A DNA stretch of 64,000 nt, taken from positions 186,001-250,000 of the forward strand of contig NZ_CP125643.1 in assembly GCF_030053155.1 (NCBI RefSeq). The letters run 5' to 3'. Positions 45,719 to 56,590 of this stretch are shown piece after piece. Within the stretch, counting starts at the first letter, position 1. Every line of letters begins with the position of its first letter. The notes beneath the pieces were generated by a model. It was not told the DNA's origin. It was given only the letters and a program-made list of their open reading frames with translations, and searched no databases. The position numbers and the translations under genes are program-made. This stretch comes from Rhizobium sp. BT03. Its GTDB lineage: Bacteria; Pseudomonadota; Alphaproteobacteria; Rhizobiales; Rhizobiaceae.

Positions 45719-46636
45719 TCAACGGCGAATGAGGCCAAATCGGTGGGCTTCGTCCAGCAGGACCCGCACCGAGGACGGTTGCCAGTTCTTGCCGCTGCGC
45801 ACAGGCCGTTCTCCCATCTGGTCCAGTTGCGCGGCAATGTCGCGCAGCGACAGGTTGGGATCGGCAATGGCAATTGCCGCCACCAGCTTCATCAGATAGT
45901 CTTCGGGAGCCCGGCGAGGGGATCGAGCAAGGAGTTCCTTCTCCGCGAGCTTTTCGCGTACCATGCGATGAACAGCGCGACGAAGGCGTTCGACGGTCCA
46001 GTCGTGGCCACGGCGATTGAGAACCCGCACGACATTGTCCCAACTGTGCTGCGGCCGGAGTTGACGCACCATCGGCAGCCACGTCTGCGCCGATGCAATG
46101 AGTTCATCGAGATAGAGCTTCTCCCGTGCCTGCGAGATTGCCTTGATCGCCTCCGGCCGTCGTTCTCGCAGACCGGGATTTCCAGGAAGCTTGCCGCGTG
46201 CCTTCGCCGCCTTAATGCCGGCTTTGGTACGCTCAGCGATTAGCGCCCGCTCGAGCTGCGCGACGGCGCCGAGGACCTGAAGGGAAAACATGCCCTGCGG
46301 GGTCGACGTATCGATTGGATCGCGGATCGACCGGAAATGCACGCCGCGGGCCTCGAGGTCCTCGATCACCGACAAGAGATGACTGACGGATCGGGCCAGT
46401 CGATCGAGGCGCACGACAATGAGGACGTCGCCGGCGCTAAGTTCAGCGAGTAATCGCGTCAGCACCGGTCGAGCCCGCGATGCTCCGGAACCATGCTCCT
46501 GATGGATCCGATCGCAGCCGGCTGCACGCAGCTCGTCCAACTGGGCATCGTGGACCTGTTCATCCGTCGACACCCGGGCATAACCGATCAGCCGCTTGGG
46601 AGATTGTTGGTTGTCAAATGTTTGTGGCTTTGCCAT
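45719..46636 (-). CDS. Resolvase/invertase-type serine recombinase
   Basis: The protein of about 305 residues has the resolvase catalytic domain: IGYARVSTDEQ with the nucleophilic serine, DVLIVVRLDRLARSVSHLL and the long E-helix MFSLQVLGAVAQLERALIAERTKAGI. A C-terminal extension of about 120 residues contains two further helix-turn-helix-like stretches, longer than in Tn3 resolvases. The ATG at 46636 (MAKPQTF) is preferred to 46684. It may serve the mobile unit that includes the broken tyrosine recombinase downstream. Confidence 0.88.
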   Translation of the reverse strand: MAKPQTFDNQQSPKRLIGYARVSTDEQVHDAQLDELRAAGCDRIHQEHGSGASRARPVLTRLLAELSAGDVLIVVRLDRLARSVSHLLSVIEDLEARGVHFRSIRDPIDTSTPQGMFSLQVLGAVAQLERALIAERTKAGIKAAKARGKLPGNPGLRERRPEAIKAISQAREKLYLDELIASAQTWLPMVRQLRPQHSWDNVVRVLNRRGHDWTVERLRRAVHRMVREKLAEKELLARSPRRAPEDYLMKLVAAIAIADPNLSLRDIAAQLDQMGERPVRSGKNWQPSSVRVLLDEAHRFGLIRR

Positions 46637-47045
46637 CGCGCTTGTAACGGCCCTGTCTCGAAGTAGTTTGTACAGATAAGGCATGCGTTAGAAATCGAAC
46701 AGTTGCAAGCGTGTTTTAGGCATTGAATAGCAGCCCGCCAGACTCGAAATGCCGCCGCAGACGAGCAACGGAGCGTCCGGATGAGCAAACGCGCGTCCGC
46801 GGGCTTCTCTGGCGGAAATGCCGGAAAAGCAGCGGTTTCGGAGATGGCTGCGAGAAGAGAACCCTGCTGAAGAGCGCCGGCGCATAATTCCGGAAGCGAG
46901 GCGGGACCACGTGCGCCGACTGCGGCCGTTGAATTCTGTCTTGGGTAGTCCGGTCATCCGGGGCTAAATCACCCTAGAAGCCCGGGAAACCGGGCGTTTC
47001 CGGCGATCCTGGACCACCGACAAACTGATCTACGGCCTGAAATCC

Positions 47046-47080
47046 ATCACTTCCGATAAGCAGTACTTATCGGAAGTGAT
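47046..47080. repeat. Perfect 15-base inverted repeat with 5-base spacer
   Basis: ATCACTTCCGATAAG and CTTATCGGAAGTGAT flank CAGTA. The layout, two arms around a short asymmetric spacer, is like the core site of a tyrosine recombinase. It lies between the two recombinase genes, about 260 bases after the end of the broken tyrosine recombinase. No T run follows, so a terminator is less likely. Confidence 0.6.
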
Positions 47081-47336
47081 GCCTCGCGCAAACCACCGTC
47101 AGGGGCAACGGAAGCTAAAGGCATTTTCGCTTCTAAAACAGAAAAGAACAGCGCTAATTCATATGGTTAACGGGATGGAAACATCACGTGCTCCATCAAG
47201 TTGGCAGTAACGGACGCGGAAAATGAGACCGTAGACAATTGAGGGCAGGCCGAACCTGCCTGCGCCTCGGCGGCAAGCTCGGTCGTACCGCGCGAGCCCG
47301 TCTGTAAGCAGAGCCCGGCCGATCGCCCGTTCCGGC

Positions 47337-49694
47337 CTAAGCCGCTTCCCAGACCTGGTTCAGGATTTTTGCGGCGAGCGCCGCCTTGTCCTGCGGCAGG
47401 AACCGCCCATAGTGCTGCTGCACCACATCGGGGGTATCCTGGATCGCATAACTCGCCTGCTCGTAGGAGCCTGTCTGCTTGAGGATATGCGTCGCCAGAA
47501 TATCCCGGACATTGTGCGGACCGTGCGGCAGCAGGCCCTTGATGGCGCCGCGACCGGTATAGGGATTGTAGATTCCATATCGTTGGATGACGGTTCGCCA
47601 AGCTTAGTAGAATGTCGCGGAGTCGTATGCGGCTTCGGTACTGGTCGTCTTCACCGTCTTCACGAACAGGGTGCCGGGGTCCTTTGCACCGGCGAGCAAC
47701 ACACCGCGGTGCCGTTCGATGTACGCGTCCAGGTATTTGTAAAGGTCGAGCAGGTCGGGCAGGATCAAGCGGAAAGGTTTCTGGCCGAAGAAGGACGAGC
47801 CGGAATTCTTGAAGGCGACGGACGGGATGAGCACTTCCCAGCCACGCTCGCGATCGCTCCAGCGCAGCTCCCCGCATTTCATGTCTTCCAACCGGCGTTC
47901 CGCCGTTGGAAAATGACCGCGCGGGCAGACGCGAAGCTGGCGGAGGTTCTTCTGCCGCAGCCCTAGATGCAACCCAAGCCGAAGCATCAGGAAGGAGCGG
48001 ACGGCTTCCGCCGCCGGCCGCGGATAGTGGTCCTCGTCCGGCATGCGCTTCAGGATCTCGTCGGTGATCTTGCGATATTCCGCCAGCGGACTGTCTGCCT
48101 CCAGGATCACCATGATCGGCTCGAAAGGATCGCGATGAACGCGCATGACCCGCTGAACTTCCTTGGAGCGATTGGCAGCATGCCGATGAAACGCATCGCA
48201 GGCGCCATGCCAGTCACGCGAAGCGAATTCGATCTCCTCTGGGGCGATCAGGCCTTCGATGGATCTGACATTCCTCAGAAGCTCCGGATGCTGCCGGATC
48301 CAGCCGACCTCGGCACGGGTGAGGGCTTGTGCGACCATCAGCATGTCTTCTTCCCACTTGGTCTAGAAGCCGCGCCGCTGCTCGCGCCATTGCAGATACC
48401 AGTCCCAGACACCCGGGAAAATCAGCAAGCCGAAGGTCAATTGGCTGAGCGGGACGCCGCGGCCTTTGACGATGCCGGCGGGTGAGGCGGCGAGCGCCCC
48501 GAACATCAGCCCGAGATGCTCGATCTTTTGCGATGCCGTTTCCTCGCCCCACACGCCATTGCGCGGGAAGCCGATCGCCGTCAGCGTCGAGGTCTTGAAG
48601 CGGATCAGGTCCGCCATCTCCATCGCTAGGCGCGGTGGAGCATCGACCACGCCGGAAAGAAGGTCCGGGTCCTCGAAGGATTCTTCCGCGCTGCGATTGT
48701 CGCCGATGGTCAGAGCTGCCGATCGCGGAGACAGCGATCCACCGCCATAGGTGATGCCGGGAAAGCGGATGGCATAGCGTTGCTTGCTGGCCGCCGCCTG
48801 GTATCGGCGATAATCGGTGGAGCCGGAGATGATGACCCGTCGCACCCAGTCGAGGATCTCCTCGCGCTCGGAAAACGGCAGGCTGCCAAAATCGTCCGGC
48901 AGATGCCAGGCCAGTCGCCGCCGCTCGGCAGGACTGATATCGCCAAGGTCATGACCGTTGAGCGAACGCGCCTGATGCGGAAGCTTGGCCTTGAAATATC
49001 CCGGCGTCAGTCGATAGCGCCGCTCGATGCGGGCGAGGATATCGAAGCTGGCAATGGACCTCGGCGCGCGTTCACCCTGGATCCAAGACAACAAGGTCTT
49101 GTGGTCGAAGCTCTCGCCGAGACGAATGATCGCGCGATAGAGTTGCCAGTAACTGTCGCCGAAGCGGCGCATCTGGTAGATGAGCGCGTCCTGAAAGCTC
49201 TGGGGATCGTCCGCCGCTTCGAACAGCGGTTCGGGAAACTCCTGGACCGGTTTCGGCTGCGGACCTCGCGGCGCAGAGGCGGATTGGGCCGGAGTGTTGT
49301 CGCTGCCCATCCGTTGGGGCTTGCGGGTCGCGGATGCCACTGGTGCTGGCGCGCGACGAACGGGTTTGGGCGATTTGGTTTTCGACTTTGACGGTCGAAC
49401 GTCTTCCGCCGCCGGCGGCATGCGGAGCCATCGAAGGATGGCGTCGAGGCCTGGACGTAGGTGGTGTTTCAGCTCCGCTGTCATCTCGTCTTCGACCCCG
49501 CAGGTTTCACCGATTTTCGTCCAGTCGATGCGGCCGTTCAGCAAAGGCGGTGATTTGCGGTAGATAATCAGGCTGATGAGGTATGGTCGGATATTTTCCA
49601 GGACCCGTTTCGATGCGATCGGCGCAATGCGCAGCTCGCAGAAATCTGAGATCTTTCGTTGAAAATGACGTGAGGAAACATCTTGTTTTGGCAT
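47337..49694 (-). pseudogene. Large tyrosine recombinase interrupted by two in-frame stops
   Basis: One continuous frame of about 785 codons runs from MPKQDVSSRHFQRK at 49694 to 47337, broken by TAG at 48363-48365 and TAA at 47604-47606. The C-terminal part has the catalytic arginine in LGLHLGLRQKNLRQL, HGPHNVRD as the HxxR box and the tyrosine in VQQHYGRF, so it is a phage-integrase-type enzyme. The N-terminal 450 residues hold an unusual extension with a proline/serine-rich linker. If this is not a pseudogene, two separate proteins start at 49694 and 48344. Confidence 0.75.
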
Positions 49695-50117
49695 GCTCGC
49701 ATTCCATAGCTATCGGCCCAATGCCGAGGGCGAGCGGAAATAAAAGCTGTCCTTTAAAAAACAATGTATCCACCGGCGGCCCATTCTCAATGAGCGCGGC
49801 CGGATAGCGCTGGCACGCACCATGGCGGCGCGGAAGATGCAGGGGCGCCGGAACGTCCTAGATGCTGCGGAGTTGGTTGAGCTCGTCATGGCACAGACGC
49901 TTGAGGTGACGTCGCATGCGCGCGGCGGATTGTGGGAACCTGGGATTGAGGGAGGTGACGGAGAGGGGAGGTTTCGGGCGTGGGGCGTGATGTAGCCTCC
50001 GAAAAATATCGCGATTGATTTCGCCTTCCGTCGGTTCATTTTCTGCGTTGTTGATTGTTGCATTGAATCCTAGATCCGCAGCACTGTGCGGCCGCGTGGT
50101 ATAAGAAAGTGCGTCTG
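49695..50117. other. Intergenic region between recombinase and defence genes
   Basis: No gene is recognised. It holds the divergent start regions of the recombinase and the CHAT gene. Confidence 0.3.
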
Positions 50118-53100
50118 ATGTCAGAGAATCTAGAAAAAATTGACTTGTCTGAAAATCAACTCTTGGCTTCGATTTTCGGAAATTTAGAGTGGGGCAACGC
50201 TGACGTCTTCGCGCTTAGCTCGCTTGGCGAACCTGATGGTCTCGGCGAGATTGCTGGCTACTTGAGCATGCTGGACGGCAAGCGCAGAGTCCGAGATATC
50301 TATCTGATTCTTCCGCCGCTTGGCGAGCGGGATCGTGACACTGTCGGGTCCCAAGTGCGTGCGGGTATCCGCCGTGCCCATTACACCATGGCCCGCGATG
50401 AAAGAGCGACCAGTATTGCCGATTCCAGGTTCGAAAATCTCAAGTCTATTGAAACCTCCAGCTTCAGCGGCGAAAACCTGATCTCTGTCATTTCGGTTGC
50501 ACGCGAGTATGACGTCGTCATCATCGCTGATGCGAACGAATATCGATTTGCCGGTGTCTCAGTTCCGCTCGAGACCGTACTCGACGAGGACCGGTGGGCG
50601 CCTCATCTGGCCCATTTGATGCTGGCAGCTGAGAGAGTGGCTCGCGCCCACGGCAGCTATATCCTCTTGGTCACGAGAACAGGTCTGCCAGCCAGGCAGC
50701 CTAATATCGATCGGCTCCGCGATGCAGGAGATGTTGGGCTACTTGAGCTCCGTGTGTCCGTCGCAATGGGCGCAGAAGAGGTCGTGGCTTTCGTTGAACA
50801 CCTGATCGATCTCGTTGACCGCGATCGCGCCGGCGCTGCGCTGTCCCTCATAGAAAACGAGGTCCGGCTGTCTAAAGACCAGAGATGGGCACTTGAGATC
50901 GACATTTTCTCGCGAGCAGGTCTAAGACCGCGCGTTCAACAACTCCTTCAGGAAGACCTACCAGATACGGCATCACTTCCGGCAACCGTCCTGCTTCGTC
51001 TCGCTGAAATTGCTGCCGAAGCCGATCGTGACGATTTATCTGTCTGGCTGCTGGATCAAAGTCTGCCTGATCTGCAATCCCAATCTCATCTCGAAACTGC
51101 TTTGAGCGTTGCGCGGAGGATCGAGCGGCGACCTTTGGTCGAACGGGTGATGATTGTTCTCACCAATCTGCATCCGGAGTCCGTTGTTCTTCGCCGACAG
51201 CGCGGATTTGACGCCGTAACAGAGGGAAAGTATGAGCAGGCCTCCGAAATATTTGAAGGGCTGCCGACCCCAAAAGACCGTGATCGAGCCCAATTCTATC
51301 GGGCACTCAATGGCCGAATCGAGTGCGGTGCGCTGAAGCAGCCGGAGGCGCTGATCGAAAATCTGATCAACCAGTTCCCCGACTACAGCAATGCTATCCG
51401 TCTGCAGGTCATCAGGTCACTGGAGCGCACCGATAGGCGTCTGGACGCGATCGCGTTGCTGCTCGACACGGACTTCTCGACAGAGGCCACCTGGCTGACG
51501 CTTGCATCAAATCTAATTGAGCAGACGATCCTGGCCGGCGAACTTGATACCGTTAAAGGAACTATTCCCCAACTGGTGGATGTTTCGCTTCGATATCTCG
51601 CGTCTCATCCGACTGACGGACGCGTCCGCACATCCATTGTCGACCTTCTTGATGCATCACACCTCGCAACGTTGGGGCCTGCGATCCTTTTGCGCTCAGT
51701 TCTTGAGCGAGCCGGCCGGCCGGTCACGGTCCGCGAGCGAACCACGGTCCAACCGCGGTCCGGATTGAAAGATATTGAATCTTTGCCAGCGGTCTCGCGC
51801 AGAGTCTTAGATGCGCTGGCAGCAAAAGGGGAGGGAGTGATCGTCATCGCGAAGCACACCGTGTCCAGAAAGGAACTTGGAGCTGATCCGGATCAAGTCC
51901 TCGCGGCAATCCTTGAATTCATCAATTTTTTCGAACCTGGACGGCGGGAGAGCGTCGATACGCAGGTGCTGCACAATCTGGTAATCGTTGCGGCTGCTGT
52001 TGCACCGCTAGCCACCGCAAGCGATGAGGATTTGACGGTTTTGCGGGGAGTGGCGATCAAGCTGGCAGTCTGCGGCCAATCGCAGGCGGCTCGCGATCTG
52101 GCTGAACAGGCGCTTGCACTTGCTGGCGATAGCCCACCGCGTCGTCGGCAGGCCCTCTTCTCCTTCGCCGATATTTATGCGCGTCTGGGCATGACGAGAG
52201 AATCCCTACTGGCGCTTGCCGCCGGCATGGAAGCAAGTGACAGCGTCACTTGGGACGAAATTTGGTACGAGCTCAATCTTCTGTTCAGATTACTCCGTGA
52301 TCTGGGTCTGGCCGATCGAGCTATCGACCTCATACCTCGCTGCCGCGAAGCGTTGGCGGCGATGGGATTGGAAGATGTCTTCGGTCACCGCCTCGACACG
52401 TTCGAGCTTCAGGCGAAGGATCAGATGCGCCGGAAAAATGCAGCTCCGGCCGAGGGCTTAGAGACTTTATTGGCCGATGCAACCAAAAATGCTCGAGAGG
52501 CCCTCAATGCCAATGACGAGCTGCTCCCTGTTACCGTCTTCTTGCGACAGCTTATGAACGAGGCGCGAGCAATTGGGTTACCCGGGCATTCAGAAACGCA
52601 GTTGGTTTTCGACAAACTTGTCGAAAAACTCCCCATACCCCACAAACCCATAGCCCTGGCGATTAGTGATAATCCGACACTGGAAGATGTCGTTGCCGTG
52701 GCGGGCGGCGTTACTGCTTCCCAATATGCCGACGATACCAGTTATGACCTGCGCTTGGTCAGAGCAATCGCGAAGAAGCTTGCCCGGTCTTCCATAGATA
52801 GCCAGGACCTGGAAGGCTTCGTTTTCGCTGCGGAAGCCTTGAGCGATCAAGGTCTGCAGGTGTGGGGAAGGAATGGTGAGCTGGTACAGCCCACTCGATT
52901 GCTTCATTCCAGTGGCGATCCTCTTACGGTCGCATCCGATCTCGCCCAATGTTTGCCGATCGTGTGCCTGGCAAGGGACGAGGCAGGTCTGATGTATGGG
53001 AGGCTTGGTGGGGAGGGCGAATGCAGACTGGATGCTGTACCGACCAGAGTGTTCGAGACAATGGCCTTTAAACAGTGGCGGGAGATCTTCCCCTATGGCT

Positions 53101-53915
53101 ATCGAGAGCTTGGTGATGATGCGTTTCGCGAATCAACGGCGTCTCTCGGCTTGGTCGAGCTGCCGAAACGAGCGCTTTTCATCGCTGGCGAACTCACTCT
53201 TTTGCCGCCGAACGTCATGAGCCTAGAAGGTGATCTCGTCGGTTTGAACAGCGCAGTCGCGACCGCACCGTCGCTTGGATGGTTGCGTGCTTCGATCGAC
53301 GCGGATCGTCAAGGAGATGGTAGTGCCGCTGCCTGGATACCTGTCGCCTCGGACCTCTCCGACACCGAAACCCTTTCGCTGTTGCGAGATGACATCGTGG
53401 ATGTTCTTACCGACGCCAGCGTGCCTCTGTTCACGGAACCCAAACCCCCGAGTAGTTTTTCCAGAGCAGATCTTGCGATCCTTGGAGCGCATGGAGGGCT
53501 CTCGCATGAAAACCAGTATTTCCGATCGGTGAGCGATGATCGTCATCAACCAGCCGACATTAAACAGCTGGTGGACCTTCTTCATAATAGCCGCGTGGCG
53601 ATTCTATTTGTTTGTTCCGGCGGGCGCCACGATTTTCATCCGGAAAGCGGCGGCGCCGTGGGTCTGGCGCGGCGCCTGCTAGGACATGGACTAAGCGCGG
53701 TCGTTGCACCATCTTGGCCATTGGAATTTCTTGCTGTTCGCCCTTGGCTGAAAGCCTTTCTTCCAGCTTGGAACAGCGGATCACCGTTGATCGATTCATG
53801 TCATGTGGCGAACCAAGAGGTTGCCCGCGTGTCCAGCTACAGTCTCAAGCGCTCACTGGCAATGACGCTTTATGGCAATCCCCTTGTCACGATCGACGGC
53901 TGCGCCTGGAGTTGA
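50118..53915 (+). CDS. CHAT-domain protease with long helical-repeat region
   Basis: The 1265-residue protein ends in a CHAT caspase-like domain: histidine 1125 in ILGAHGGLSHE and cysteine 1166 in ILFVCSGGRHD form the expected dyad, and GLARRLLGHGLSAVVAPSWPL follows. Residues 230-900 are helical with repeated leucine/alanine patterns like TPR or related repeats. The first 200 residues form an alpha/beta region that I do not recognise. CHAT proteins are proteases often found in bacterial defence systems, activated by a partner that senses infection. No dedicated partner adjoins on the same strand. The neighbouring TIR and SLATT genes support a defence role. GTG at 50109 is an alternative start. 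Confidence 0.85.
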   Translation: MSENLEKIDLSENQLLASIFGNLEWGNADVFALSSLGEPDGLGEIAGYLSMLDGKRRVRDIYLILPPLGERDRDTVGSQVRAGIRRAHYTMARDERATSIADSRFENLKSIETSSFSGENLISVISVAREYDVVIIADANEYRFAGVSVPLETVLDEDRWAPHLAHLMLAAERVARAHGSYILLVTRTGLPARQPNIDRLRDAGDVGLLELRVSVAMGAEEVVAFVEHLIDLVDRDRAGAALSLIENEVRLSKDQRWALEIDIFSRAGLRPRVQQLLQEDLPDTASLPATVLLRLAEIAAEADRDDLSVWLLDQSLPDLQSQSHLETALSVARRIERRPLVERVMIVLTNLHPESVVLRRQRGFDAVTEGKYEQASEIFEGLPTPKDRDRAQFYRALNGRIECGALKQPEALIENLINQFPDYSNAIRLQVIRSLERTDRRLDAIALLLDTDFSTEATWLTLASNLIEQTILAGELDTVKGTIPQLVDVSLRYLASHPTDGRVRTSIVDLLDASHLATLGPAILLRSVLERAGRPVTVRERTTVQPRSGLKDIESLPAVSRRVLDALAAKGEGVIVIAKHTVSRKELGADPDQVLAAILEFINFFEPGRRESVDTQVLHNLVIVAAAVAPLATASDEDLTVLRGVAIKLAVCGQSQAARDLAEQALALAGDSPPRRRQALFSFADIYARLGMTRESLLALAAGMEASDSVTWDEIWYELNLLFRLLRDLGLADRAIDLIPRCREALAAMGLEDVFGHRLDTFELQAKDQMRRKNAAPAEGLETLLADATKNAREALNANDELLPVTVFLRQLMNEARAIGLPGHSETQLVFDKLVEKLPIPHKPIALAISDNPTLEDVVAVAGGVTASQYADDTSYDLRLVRAIAKKLARSSIDSQDLEGFVFAAEALSDQGLQVWGRNGELVQPTRLLHSSGDPLTVASDLAQCLPIVCLARDEAGLMYGRLGGEGECRLDAVPTRVFETMAFKQWREIFPYGYRELGDDAFRESTASLGLVELPKRALFIAGELTLLPPNVMSLEGDLVGLNSAVATAPSLGWLRASIDADRQGDGSAAAWIPVASDLSDTETLSLLRDDIVDVLTDASVPLFTEPKPPSSFSRADLAILGAHGGLSHENQYFRSVSDDRHQPADIKQLVDLLHNSRVAILFVCSGGRHDFHPESGGAVGLARRLLGHGLSAVVAPSWPLEFLAVRPWLKAFLPAWNSGSPLIDSCHVANQEVARVSSYSLKRSLAMTLYGNPLVTIDGCAWS

Positions 53916-53927
53916 CTGCGGGAAGTC

Positions 53928-53957
53928 GATCGTCTCAGGACATCCAGTAAGACGATC
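53928..53957 (+). terminator. Possible hairpin after the CHAT gene
   Basis: GATCGTCT and AGACGATC form an eight-base stem with a 14-base loop, 13 bases after the stop codon. The following sequence (TGTTAAGG) is poor in T, so termination is uncertain. Confidence 0.35.
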
Positions 53958-54021
53958 TGTTAAGGAAGACCTGAATGTGGATTGGTCCTAAAGGGTTTAA
54001 AGTCACTGTAGGGGAAAGAAC

Positions 54022-54453
54022 TCAACGGCAAACCTCATTGATCGCGCTTGCCAAGCTGTTGCTGTTCCAATTGACCATGATATTGGCCTGTTGCTCGAGC
54101 TCAACAGGCGTGCGCTGTTGATTGCGACGGCGTATGCCAATGATTGGCTTGGGGTACATGAACGCGTTCAAAGCGAGGTCGATTTCCGTCTGGATCCAGA
54201 ACCGTTCGTTGACGTACATTCCCGCAGGAACGATCACGCAACTAGCTTGGCGAATCTGCTCCTTCAGCTTCCCCTTGAGGACTGAAATGCGAACGGCTTC
54301 ATTGGGTGCTACTATCGGCTCGTTTCTGGGAACGCTGTAATCGCGGTAGGAAAACCAAGGAATATTCTGCGATGCCGTATCAAGTAACCGAATGACACCT
54401 TCGTAGCGTTCGCTGTAACTCCAAGCGTGGCTAATAAAAACATCGTATGTCAT
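54022..54453 (-). CDS. ThsB-like TIR domain protein
   Basis: The 143-residue protein is a single TIR-like domain of the MTH538/ThsB type: YDVFISHAWSYSERYEGVIRLL at the start, FSYRDYSVPRNEPI, then IRQASCVIVPAGMYVNERFWIQTEIDLAL with the helix carrying the conserved glutamate. In Thoeris such proteins sense phage and make an NAD-derived signal for a separate effector. Downstream on the minus strand nothing follows. Upstream lies the SLATT membrane gene, now broken, which could have been the effector. Confidence 0.8.
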   Translation of the reverse strand: MTYDVFISHAWSYSERYEGVIRLLDTASQNIPWFSYRDYSVPRNEPIVAPNEAVRISVLKGKLKEQIRQASCVIVPAGMYVNERFWIQTEIDLALNAFMYPKPIIGIRRRNQQRTPVELEQQANIMVNWNSNSLASAINEVCR

Positions 54454-54802
54454 GTAATTTCAAATCCATTGTGGAAGCACCTGCGTTCTTCGTACACAGG
54501 CGGTGCAGTCGCCTACCAGTGGGATTCGATGAAATCCCCGGCTATTGTTTGTGATAACTGTTTAGCCCTGCAAAAAAGTCGGGTCGGCATGTATAATACG
54601 TTGCTGCATTATCCAATGCGGACCGAGGCTCAATCGTCACCGGGCTACGGGCACCGAATAGCGGTTTGCGATCTTCACATTTTGACAATTTTTAGCTTAG
54701 TTGCTGGCCGGTGACGGTTGAACCAAGTTGATCAACGACTTGTAGTCCTTCATCCTTCTCTGCCGCTAATCTGACAAGCCTTTTCCAGCCTGTCTCCAAA
54801 GA
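54454..54802. other. No recognisable gene
   Basis: The 350 bases between the TIR gene and the end of the SLATT gene contain no supported gene; they may hold the TIR promoter. Confidence 0.3.
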
Positions 54803-55400
54803 CTATGCGTGTTGTTGCCTAGCCACCCATTGCGTATGTTCCCTAGAGAAGGCCTGCTCGGCCTCTACGACGAATTGTGAGAAATCGCCCTCAGTTTTCA
54901 TCTCGGGGATCTTACCTCGAATGATGCCAATTTCATGTGCGGTCAACGTATACGAGGAAGCAAGTTCATTGAATTTCTTGACTTGCATCCAGCCTAGGAT
55001 TGAGGAGGCGACCACGATTACTGGCTCTATTGGCCAAAATACGAAGGTTGGTTGGGTGATCCTCATTAGACTCAACACAATCGCAACCGCATATGCGATT
55101 ACGCTCGCCACGACCCAGAGCCTGCTGGCTTTCTTGTTTGCGCCGGCCTTTTTCGCATACCATTTCCGTTGCTCAAGAATCCGATGTGTATCGTAGAACC
55201 GAATTCGATCTTCTAAGGGTAGGGCCCTCACATCTTCCATTGATGTCGTAATCTGGTCGGCGGCCGCCTGATCAGGAGGCATCCGATCGCCAATAAGCCT
55301 GTTTGCCGACAATATTTCGGCGAGGTACGTCCGGAATGACCTTGCCCCGTTGACATAATCCATTTTGAAGTAAGCTCTGGCCCATTGAGAGGACCAGGGA

Positions 55401-55667
55401 ATGAAGCGCAATCGTTTCACAGACGAACAGATCATCGGCATTCTGAAGGAGCACGAGGCTGGCACGCCGGTCTCGGAGCTTTGCCGCAAGCACGGCGTCA
55501 GCGATGCCAGCATCTATAAATGGAAGGCCAAATTCGGCGGCATGGAGGTATCCGAAGCCAAGCGGCTGAAGACGCTGGAGGACGAGAACACGAAGCTGAA
55601 GCGGCTTCTGGCGGATGCCATGCTCGACAATGCCGCTTTGAAAGACCTTTTGGGAAAGAAGTGGTGA
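55401..55667 (+). CDS. IS3-family transposase OrfA
   Basis: The 88-residue protein [20 protein letters not shown] has the transposase-8 helix-turn-helix ([20 protein letters not shown]) and a leucine-zipper tail ending LLGKKW. It is the working counterpart of the copy at 1994. Confidence 0.92.
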   Translation: MKRNRFTDEQIIGILKEHEAGTPVSELCRKHGVSDASIYKWKAKFGGMEVSEAKRLKTLEDENTKLKRLLADAMLDNAALKDLLGKKW

Positions 55668-56590
55668 CGCCCGCGGCCAAGCGGAAAGCTGTCGCGCATC
55701 TGATGAGCCATCATGAGATGAGCGAACGGCGGGCGTGTAAAGCCATTGGTTTTTGCCGAATGACGATTCGTTACGAGACCAGGCGCGACGATGATCATGA
55801 GCTTCGCGAGCGAATGAAGGCGTTGGCGCATGAACGCCGCCGCTTTGGATATCGACGCATTCATGTGCTGCTGAGGCGGGAGGGTCACCTCGTGAACCAC
55901 AAGAGGCTCTTCCGGCTCTATCGGGAGGAGAAACTGACGGTGCGCAAGCGCGGCGGTCGCAAGCGAGCGATAGGCACGCGAGCGCCGATGCTGGTGCCGA
56001 TGGTGGCCAATGACCGTTGGTCGCTAGACTTCGTGTCGGATCAGTTCACCGATGGGCGCAGGCTGCGGATTCTGACCGTCGTCGATGATTGCACGAGGGA
56101 GTGCCTGGCGCTCGTCGCCGATACATCGCTTTCCGGTCTTCGCGTCGCACGGGAGCTTGACCGGATTATCGAGGAGCGCGGCAAGCCGAGGATGATCGTC
56201 AGCGACAACGGCAGCGAGTTCACCAGCAACGCGATCCTGCAATGGGCGGACCGGACCAAGGTTGACTGGCATTACATTGCGCCTGGTAAGCCTATCCAGA
56301 ACGCTTTTATCGAAAGCTTCAACGGGCGGCTGCGAGACGAGTTATTGAATGAAACTCTGTTCTCGTCGCTTGCTCACGCCCGGTCTGCGCTTTCAAACTG
56401 GCGTAGCGATTACAACGATCAACGCCCGCATTCAGGCCTTGGCTGGCTGACACCGGCCGAATTCGCTCAGACACTCAACCCGCGACGTGATGTGGTGCTG
56501 CGCAGCCGAAATGGCTCCGCACCGCAACCCGCCGCTACCGAACCAACAACAGCAACCAAAAAACGCTGGAGCGAACGCAAAACTGGATAA
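55664..56590 (+). CDS. IS3-family transposase OrfB
   Basis: The 308-residue protein starts at a GTG overlapping the orfA stop (or is made by frameshift). It has the HTH_21 region ([19 protein letters not shown]) and the rve core with aspartate in [10 protein letters not shown], aspartate in [11 protein letters not shown] and glutamate in [13 protein letters not shown]. All are intact, so the element may be mobile. Confidence 0.92.
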   Translation: MTPAAKRKAVAHLMSHHEMSERRACKAIGFCRMTIRYETRRDDDHELRERMKALAHERRRFGYRRIHVLLRREGHLVNHKRLFRLYREEKLTVRKRGGRKRAIGTRAPMLVPMVANDRWSLDFVSDQFTDGRRLRILTVVDDCTRECLALVADTSLSGLRVARELDRIIEERGKPRMIVSDNGSEFTSNAILQWADRTKVDWHYIAPGKPIQNAFIESFNGRLRDELLNETLFSSLAHARSALSNWRSDYNDQRPHSGLGWLTPAEFAQTLNPRRDVVLRSRNGSAPQPAATEPTTATKKRWSERKTG

